Assembly (NCBI GenBank): GCA_026417675.1
Contig: JAOACV010000084.1
Span: forward strand, 1 to 8,052
From: Verrucomicrobiia bacterium
Lineage (GTDB): Bacteria; Verrucomicrobiota; Verrucomicrobiia; CAIQCK01
DNA: 8,052 nucleotides
Reading direction: 5' to 3'
Part shown: positions 1 to 4,708 of the stretch, in pieces
Position numbering within the stretch: the stretch's first letter is position 1
How the letters are laid out: the number at the start of each line of letters is the position of its first letter
The notes under the pieces: generated by a model
What the model was told of the DNA's origin: nothing
Databases searched by the model: none
The model's input: the letters and a program-made list of their open reading frames with translations, nothing else
Made by a program: the position numbers and the translations under genes

Positions 1-637
1 CGGTCCATAACAGCGCAAACGTCAGGAACGCCGGCGTCAAGGCTGCCAGTTCGCACCACCACGGCACGTTTGTCAACCACAGTCCGCAGACCGTCCAAAA
101 TGAAATGCCTTGCCAGCGCGATTGCGCCAGCACGCCGGCGAAAGCCATCATCAGCGGCAGGATTTGGAATGTGCAGCAAGTCCCCAGCGAAACGCGCGCC
201 ATGATCGCCAGCGGCCGGTCTTCAAAAAACTCCGCCAACTCGCGGACTAGTTGGCTGACCGCGCACAACAAGACCGCGATGCTCACTAGGAAGATGCTGA
301 AGTTGCATGTCAGGTAGTCATGGGCGGGGGCATTGCGCCAAAGGTAAGCGAACGGCGAGAGAAACGTCACCGACATTGCCGCCCAGAAACAGCGGCGCGT
401 GACTGCCTCCCACGCCGCGCCAGGGGTTTTGACGCCCTGCAGCCATGCCACGCCAAACCAGATCGCCAGCGCGCCGGGCGGCAACAGCAACAGATGGCCG
501 TTCCACACGACCGCACACGGCAACGCGCGGCCGACGAGGATCCCAGCCAAACCGCAGACCATGCCGGCCATTACAAACGCCAGTCCGCGGACCAGCCAGA
601 TCAATTCTCGTCCCGACAGTTTCGCGCGCTCAGACAC
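1..637 (-). CDS. Multi-pass integral membrane protein, C-terminus off window
   Basis: An uninterrupted minus-strand reading frame of 212 codons runs from a GTG at 637-635 off the left edge, so only the N-terminal part is visible. The protein is strongly hydrophobic and rich in Trp, Leu, Val and Cys. Likely membrane spans lie near residues 12-36, 48-66, 83-100, 109-131, 149-171 and 178-210, the last stretch possibly two spans. Short charged loops (RELAEFFEDR near 132-141) separate them. I recognise no family or catalytic motif. GTG637 is chosen because a plausible minus-strand promoter (653-682) ends just upstream; Met23 (ATG at 571) is a possible alternative, but it would cut into the first span. 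Neither start has a clear Shine-Dalgarno sequence. The gene is divergent from the aminomutase gene. That it is coding is fairly sure from the long open frame and coherent hydrophobic pattern; its function is unknown. Confidence 0.72.
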   Translation of the reverse strand, partial: MSERAKLSGRELIWLVRGLAFVMAGMVCGLAGILVGRALPCAVVWNGHLLLLPPGALAIWFGVAWLQGVKTPGAAWEAVTRRCFWAAMSVTFLSPFAYLWRNAPAHDYLTCNFSIFLVSIAVLLCAVSQLVRELAEFFEDRPLAIMARVSLGTCCTFQILPLMMAFAGVLAQSRWQGISFWTVCGLWLTNVPWWCELAALTPAFLTFALLWT

Positions 638-652
638 AGTGGTTCGGCGCGG

Positions 653-682
653 ACTATAGGCTTGCCACCGCCGAGTTGACAA
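653..682 (-). promoter_or_regulatory. Predicted sigma70-type promoter for the membrane protein
   Basis: Read on the minus strand, TTGTCA (682-677) and TATAGT (658-653) are separated by 18 bp. The -10 box ends 15 nt before the GTG at 637, which predicts a very short leader of about 9 nt. The boxes match consensus at 5 of 6 positions each, but 18 bp spacing is slightly long. It sits back-to-back with the kamA promoter. This is a prediction from sequence only. Confidence 0.45.
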
Positions 683-726
683 CAAGACGCTGGTTTCCAG
701 CCCTCCCGCTCAACCGGGTGCTTCAC

Positions 727-754
727 TTGACACGCCGCCTTGCCCGTCTATACT
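727..754 (+). promoter_or_regulatory. Predicted sigma70-type promoter for kamA
   Basis: A perfect TTGACA (727-732) and TATACT (749-754) are separated by 16 bp. Transcription would start near 761, giving a leader of about 39 nt to the ATG at 800. The same hexamers with the same spacing occur before galE (3537-3564), and both -10 boxes are preceded by TC. This also rules out the upstream TTG at 740 as a start codon, because it falls within the promoter spacer. Confidence 0.7.
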
Positions 755-799
755 TCGCTCACCCAAAAAGCCCCGGCCGTGCGGCGGCGGGCGATTTTT

Positions 800-2041
800 A
801 TGTCAGACAACCAATTTTCCCCAGCGGGAACGCAGGTTGGAGTTGCGGCTTCCCTCAGGCAGTTCGTCTCTCCCGGCAAAGGCCGCTGGCCGCGCGTAAG
901 CGACGCGGATTGGAATGACTATCGTTGGCAGCTCCAACATCGTCTGACGTCGCTCGATCAGATTCGCGCGCATATCGCGTTGACGCCTCAAGAGTCAGCC
1001 GGCATCCGCCTGTCCGGCGCGAAGCTGGCCACTGCCATCACGCCCTACTTCTTTAACTTGGTCGAGCACGACCCCGATGGGCCAATTCGCCGGCAGGTCA
1101 TTCCGCGCATCGAGGAAACGCACACGGCGCCGTGGGAAATGGAGGACCCGTGCAGCGAGGAGCAGCAATCGCCGGTGCCGGGATTGGTGCATCGCTATCC
1201 CGACCGCGTGTTGTTTCTGGTCACGGATCGCTGCGCGAGCTATTGCCGCTACTGCACACGCTCCCGGCTGGTCAGCGGGGCCGGCGACCATGATTTCCGG
1301 CCGAACATTGAGGAGGGGCTGGACTACATCCGGCGGCACCGCGCAGTGCGCGATGTGCTCATCAGCGGCGGCGATCCGTTGCTCTTGGGCGATGAAAAGC
1401 TCGATTGGTTGCTGGGCCGTCTGCGCGCGATGCGCCATGTCGAACTGCTCCGCATCGGGACGCGCGTCCCGGGCTTTCTGCCCCAGCGCGTCACGCCGGC
1501 GCTGTGCGCGATGTTGCGGAAGCATCATCCGCTCTGGATTAGTATTCACACGAACCATCCCCGCGAGTGCACGCTGGAGATGAAAACCGCTTGCGAGCGT
1601 CTCGCCGACGCCGGCATTCCGCTCGGCAACCAGAGCGTTCTGCTACGGGGCGTCAACGACGATCCCGAGACGATGAAAGCGCTCCTGCACAAGCTGGTCA
1701 TGATGCGCGTGCGGCCCTACTACCTCTACCAATGCGATCTCGTCGCCGGCTCGGCCCACCTGCGCAGCAGCGTCGGGCGCGGTTTGGAGATCATCGAGAG
1801 CCTCCGAGGCCACACCACCGGATTCGCGGTGCCGCAGTTCGTCATAGACGCGCCCGAAGGCGGCGGCAAAGTTCCCATCAACCCCGAATACATCCTCTAC
1901 CGCGACGAGGAACGCGTCGTCTTCCGCAACTACAAAGGCAAGGTCATCGAGTATCCCGAAGCGCCGTCGTCCCCCCGCCGCGCGCCGGCGACATGGAAAG
2001 ATGAGCCGCAAACGGTCGAACACCTCTGCGCGAAAACATAA
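800..2041 (+). CDS. kamA: Lysine 2,3-aminomutase (KamA family radical SAM/PLP enzyme)
   Basis: This 413-residue protein should convert L-lysine to L-beta-lysine in the cytosol, using a [4Fe-4S] cluster, S-adenosylmethionine and pyridoxal phosphate. The radical-SAM CxxxCxxC motif is Cys145/149/152, followed by TRSR (Arg154 matching the substrate carboxylate-binding Arg of KamA). The PLP lysine is Lys357 in APEGGGK. The two aspartates that hold the substrate amino group, Asp313 (YQCD) and Asp350 (VID), are present. As I recall Clostridium subterminale KamA numbering (C125/129/132, D293, D330, K337), all of these are shifted by exactly 20 residues, so the core has no net gap. The C-terminal RNYKG block is also typical. 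Length fits KamA (about 416) and is too long for the EF-P enzyme EpmB (about 340). ATG800 is preferred; an in-frame GTG at 779 would add seven residues. No beta-lysine acetyltransferase (ablB) gene follows, so the fate of beta-lysine is not shown here. Confidence 0.93.
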   Translation: MSDNQFSPAGTQVGVAASLRQFVSPGKGRWPRVSDADWNDYRWQLQHRLTSLDQIRAHIALTPQESAGIRLSGAKLATAITPYFFNLVEHDPDGPIRRQVIPRIEETHTAPWEMEDPCSEEQQSPVPGLVHRYPDRVLFLVTDRCASYCRYCTRSRLVSGAGDHDFRPNIEEGLDYIRRHRAVRDVLISGGDPLLLGDEKLDWLLGRLRAMRHVELLRIGTRVPGFLPQRVTPALCAMLRKHHPLWISIHTNHPRECTLEMKTACERLADAGIPLGNQSVLLRGVNDDPETMKALLHKLVMMRVRPYYLYQCDLVAGSAHLRSSVGRGLEIIESLRGHTTGFAVPQFVIDAPEGGGKVPINPEYILYRDEERVVFRNYKGKVIEYPEAPSSPRRAPATWKDEPQTVEHLCAKT

Positions 2042-2051
2042 AACGCGAACT

Positions 2052-2080
2052 GCGTCGGCTTGTGTCAGCCGCCGCTTCTT
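2052..2080 (+). terminator. Hairpin after kamA, possible weak terminator
   Basis: Nine-base arms at 2052-2060 and 2067-2075 pair with one mismatch (T2055/C2072) around a 6-nt loop, beginning 10 nt after the kamA stop. Only a short T-rich tract (TTCTT, 2076-2080) follows, so termination would be incomplete at best. It may allow partial read-through into rlmI, for which I see no convincing separate promoter. Confidence 0.4.
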
Positions 2081-2113
2081 ACCGTTCAGGTCTTACCTTT
2101 TACGCTCCGTCCC

Positions 2114-3412
2114 ATGACAACGCTCCGCCTCCGCCCCGGTGTCACCCATCGCGTGCTCGCCGGTCACTGTTGGATCTATGAAAGCGAGATTGGCAAACTC
2201 GCGAGCGCGCCGTCTGACGGCTCGGTGGTCAAGGTCGTGGACGAGCGCGGTCGGTTCGTTGGCGTCGGTTTCTACAACAGCAAGTCCAGGATTCGCGTGC
2301 GCCTGCTCTCGCGCCATAACGACGACATCAACAGGGATTTCCTCCGCGCCCGTCTGCGCGCTGCGTGGGACTATCGCCGCTCGTCCGTGTGCGCGACGCC
2401 GGACACGGCGTGCTGCCGCGTTGTCGCCAGCGAGGCGGATTTTCTGCCGGGCCTCGTCGTGGACAAATACGGCGACCACCTCGTCCTACAGACCCTCCCC
2501 CTCGGCATGGACCAGCGGAAAGCCGACTTGGTCGCGCTGCTGGTGGAACTGTTCCAACCGCGCGCGATCATCGAGCGCAACGACGCCGCCGTGCGCCGGC
2601 TCGAGGGTTTGCCGCCGTTGCGGGGCGTGCTGCACGGCCAGACCGACGGTAACATCACTGTCGAGGCCGGCGGTCTGAAGTTCACCGCCAGCCTGCTCGA
2701 AGGGCACAAGACCGGCTTCTACCTCGACCAACGCCTCAATTACGGCCGCGTCGCCGCGCATGCCGCCGGGAAACGCGTGTTGGACGCCTTCAGTTACATG
2801 GGCGCTTTTGCCCTCCACTGCGCCAAGGCGGGCGCACGGCAGGTGCTTGCCGTCGAGATAGACCCCGGCAATGTTGCCGCCGCGCAGGCCAACGCCGCCG
2901 CCAATGGCCTCGCCGACCGCATCGAGTGCCATGCGCAAAACGCCTTCGACTACCTTGCCGCCGCAACAGGCCGTTCAAAGGTCGGTCCCTCGGAAAAGAC
3001 GGGGCGCGCCTCCCGTGAGTCGCCTTCTGAAGCCGACTCGGCAACTGAACACGGACGCATAGCAGCGTCTGGCTCGCGGCGCACGAAGGCCAGCGAAATC
3101 TTCGACCTCATCATCCTCGACCCGCCCTCGTTCACGCGCACGCGCGCCAACGTCCCGGAGGCGTTGCGTGGCTATAAGGAAATTCACGTGCGCGCTCTGA
3201 AAATGCTCGCGCCCGGCGGCCTGCTGGCCACCTTCTGTTGCTCCCATCACGTGAGCCGCGAGATGTTCGAGCAGATTATTGCCGAAGCCAGCGGCGACAC
3301 CCGGCGGGACTTGCGTTTGCTGGAGCGCCTCAGTCAGTCCCCCGACCATCCCATCCTTCCCGCCGTGCCGGAGACGGAGTATCTGAAGGGCGCTATCTTC
3401 CAAGCGCTGTGA
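2114..3412 (+). CDS. rlmI: RlmI-type 23S rRNA m5C methyltransferase
   Basis: A 432-residue SAM-dependent methyltransferase of the RlmI (YccW) family; E. coli RlmI makes m5C1962 in 23S rRNA. The N-terminus has the PUA-like fold pattern (RLRPGVTHRVLAGHCWIY, residues 4-21), then a linker with DFLPGLVVDKYGD (109-121). The SAM-binding motif I is VLDAFSYMGAFALHC (222-236). DPPSF (336-340) is motif IV. TFCCSHH (373-379) holds the candidate catalytic cysteine. The C-terminal DHPILPAVPETEYLKG is a family signature. Between NAFDYL and FDLIILDPPSF there is a hydrophilic Ser/Arg/Glu/Thr-rich stretch (about residues 285-327) where family members usually have only about ten residues. This explains the extra length over E. 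coli RlmI (396). ATG2114 is chosen because the longer TTG start at 2060 lies inside the hairpin and precedes the conserved PUA start. No Shine-Dalgarno is visible. It is probably active, since the insert lies in a surface-loop position (inference). Confidence 0.9.
   Translation: MTTLRLRPGVTHRVLAGHCWIYESEIGKLASAPSDGSVVKVVDERGRFVGVGFYNSKSRIRVRLLSRHNDDINRDFLRARLRAAWDYRRSSVCATPDTACCRVVASEADFLPGLVVDKYGDHLVLQTLPLGMDQRKADLVALLVELFQPRAIIERNDAAVRRLEGLPPLRGVLHGQTDGNITVEAGGLKFTASLLEGHKTGFYLDQRLNYGRVAAHAAGKRVLDAFSYMGAFALHCAKAGARQVLAVEIDPGNVAAAQANAAANGLADRIECHAQNAFDYLAAATGRSKVGPSEKTGRASRESPSEADSATEHGRIAASGSRRTKASEIFDLIILDPPSFTRTRANVPEALRGYKEIHVRALKMLAPGGLLATFCCSHHVSREMFEQIIAEASGDTRRDLRLLERLSQSPDHPILPAVPETEYLKGAIFQAL
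2966..3094 (+). repeat. In-frame insertion with palindrome inside rlmI
   Basis: This stretch of about 129 bp encodes a hydrophilic, disordered-looking segment between methyltransferase motifs III and IV of RlmI that homologues lack. It contains a near-perfect 23-bp palindrome at 3017-3039: arms GAGTCG and CGACTC outside, CTTC and GAAG inside, with a single C/C mismatch per arm and one central base. A CGGGGCG (3000-3006) followed closely by CCTCCC (3009-3014) recurs in the helicase insertion (5347-5362). The length is divisible by three and no stop codon arises. I infer a dispersed palindromic element, similar in behaviour to Rickettsia palindromic elements; the exact edges are approximate and no target duplication is evident. 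Confidence 0.4.
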
Positions 3413-3536
3413 GGGATCCCTAGCCCGTGGCGGATCGGTCAAACGCCAGCGTAACGCGACGGCAGGGGCAGATGCTTCGTTGTGATTGGGATGCCGGGAT
3501 CGCGAGTTTGCGCGCCCTTCGTTCCACGCGCCGCGT

Positions 3537-3564
3537 TTGACATCGCGAAGGGGATTTCTATACT
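3537..3564 (+). promoter_or_regulatory. Predicted sigma70-type promoter for galE, leaderless configuration
   Basis: TTGACA (3537-3542) and TATACT (3559-3564), both matching the kamA promoter, are separated by 16 bp. The -10 box ends only 7 nt before the ATG at 3572, so transcription would begin at or within a base or two of the start codon. That predicts a leaderless mRNA. It also argues against the longer frame starting at 3482, which would include the promoter itself. Confidence 0.7.
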
Positions 3565-3571
3565 CGCGGCC

Positions 3572-4543
3572 ATGAGAATTTTTGTCACTGGAGGCGCGGG
3601 ATACATTGGCAGCATCTGCGTGGAGGAGTTGCTCAACGCGGGACATGAGGTAACGGTGTTCGACAACCTCTCCAAGGGCCATCGCGACGCGGTGGACCCG
3701 CGGGCGAAGTTTGTCAACGGCGATCTGGCCGACGCCGAAGGGACGCGGCAGGCGCTGCGCGCGGCGGCGCCCGACGCGGTGATGCCCTTCGCCGCGTCGA
3801 GCCTGGTGCCGGAGAGCATGGTGTATCCGTCAAAGTATTTCCAGAACAACGTCGCCAACGGCATCAACCTGCTGGACGCGATGGTGGACTGCGGGGTCAA
3901 ACGGATCGTCTTTAGCAGCTCCTGCGCGCTCTTCGGCGCGCCCGACCGCGTGCCGATGACGGAGGAATTGCCGGTGAAGCCATTGTCGCCCTATGGACAG
4001 AGCAAGGCGATGTTCGAGCAGATGTTGCGATGGTATGATCAGATTCACGGCATCCAATATGTGAACCTCCGCTACTTTAATGCCGCTGGCGCGAGCCAAC
4101 GCTTCGGCGAAGACCACCGTCCTGAAACCCATCTGATCCCCAACGTGCTGGCCGTGGCGCTGGGCAAGAAGGACCAAGTGGAAATCTACGGCACCGATTA
4201 CATGACGCCTGACGGCACCTGCGTGCGCGACTACATACACATTCTCGACCTGGCCAGCGCGCACATCCTTGCTCTGCAAAGCCGTCAGAGCGTCAGCTAC
4301 AATCTTGGCAGCGGCGATGGTTACACCGTCAAACAGGTCGTCGAGGCGTGTCGCAGGGTGACCGGCCTCCCGATTCCCGCCATCGAGCGTCCTCGGCGGC
4401 CGGGCGATCCCCCGAAGCTGGTGGCGTCCTCCAAGAAGATCGCCTCAGAGCTGGGATGGAAGCCGAAGTTTCCCAAGCTCACCGACATTGTCGCCAGCGC
4501 ATGGGCATGGCATCGCGCGCATCCGGACGGATACAGGGAGTAG
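3572..4543 (+). CDS. galE: UDP-glucose 4-epimerase
   Basis: A 323-residue short-chain dehydrogenase-like epimerase that interconverts UDP-glucose and UDP-galactose with bound NAD, supplying precursors for surface polysaccharide and allowing galactose use. The Rossmann motif GGAGYIG is at residues 7-13, with Asp31 (FDN) for the NAD ribose. The catalytic set is Ser117 (FSSSCALFG) and the YxxxK pair Tyr141/Lys145 in SPYGQSK. LRYFNAAGA (167-174) and GTCVRDYIHILDLA (216-229) are GalE signatures, and YNLGSGDGYT is near 243-252. Length is close to E. coli GalE (338). Two unusual prolines sit in MPFAASSLVPES, where His and Gly are common. Leu283 appears to occupy the position of E. coli Tyr299, so activity on N-acetyl sugars cannot be excluded. 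The start is fixed by the Rossmann strand MRIFVTGG and the promoter ending 7 nt upstream. It has its own promoter and is convergent with the helicase gene. Confidence 0.93.
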   Translation: MRIFVTGGAGYIGSICVEELLNAGHEVTVFDNLSKGHRDAVDPRAKFVNGDLADAEGTRQALRAAAPDAVMPFAASSLVPESMVYPSKYFQNNVANGINLLDAMVDCGVKRIVFSSSCALFGAPDRVPMTEELPVKPLSPYGQSKAMFEQMLRWYDQIHGIQYVNLRYFNAAGASQRFGEDHRPETHLIPNVLAVALGKKDQVEIYGTDYMTPDGTCVRDYIHILDLASAHILALQSRQSVSYNLGSGDGYTVKQVVEACRRVTGLPIPAIERPRRPGDPPKLVASSKKIASELGWKPKFPKLTDIVASAWAWHRAHPDGYRE

Positions 4544-4640
4544 GCAAGGGGCTGACGCGAAAAGACAAACGTTAGAAGCGGCCACGGTCTTTCGAGCATG
4601 ACGGCCCTGGCTGCGTCATGTGAGGCAGCACCATGATCGT

Positions 4641-4673
4641 GACCTCCATGATGGGGTCTCCGGTTTGTTTTTT
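4641..4673 (+). terminator. Possible weak terminator after galE
   Basis: GACC(T)CC at 4641-4647 can pair with GGGGTC (4653-4658) around the loop ATGAT, with one bulged T. A T-rich tract TTTGTTTTTT (4664-4673) follows after five bases. The stem is short and the gap before the T-tract is longer than usual. It is the only terminator-like structure in the convergent gap 4544-4708, which otherwise shows a hairpin without a T-tract at 4597-4620 and no gene. Confidence 0.33.
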
Positions 4674-4708
4674 CCAACCACCTGCGACTTCCGAGATCGA
4701 GGCGGCCT

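Noticed and set aside
320..679. Plus-strand frames at 105-317, 320-679 and 445-918
   Set aside because: They oppose or overlap the membrane protein frame and give low-complexity, Arg/Pro/Gln-rich translations, while the minus strand gives a coherent membrane protein.
740..799. Longer kamA start at TTG740
   Set aside because: TTG740 sits within the spacer of the predicted promoter, so it would not be transcribed; conserved KamA sequence begins well after ATG800.
2060..2113. Longer rlmI start at TTG2060
   Set aside because: It falls inside the hairpin after kamA and adds 18 residues that precede the conserved PUA-like start.
2975..3682. Minus-strand open frame of 235 codons across the rlmI end and galE start
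   Set aside because: It spans two well-supported plus-strand genes and the galE promoter, and its translation shows no recognisable motif.
4597..4620. Hairpin CATGACG/CGTCATG in the convergent gap
   Set aside because: Arms of 7 bp pair perfectly but no T-tract follows on either strand, so I do not call it a terminator.
4631..4652. Direct repeat CCATGAT (4631-4637 and 4646-4652)
   Set aside because: It is only seven bases long, occurs as a single pair and has no associated gene or inverted partner; chance is sufficient.
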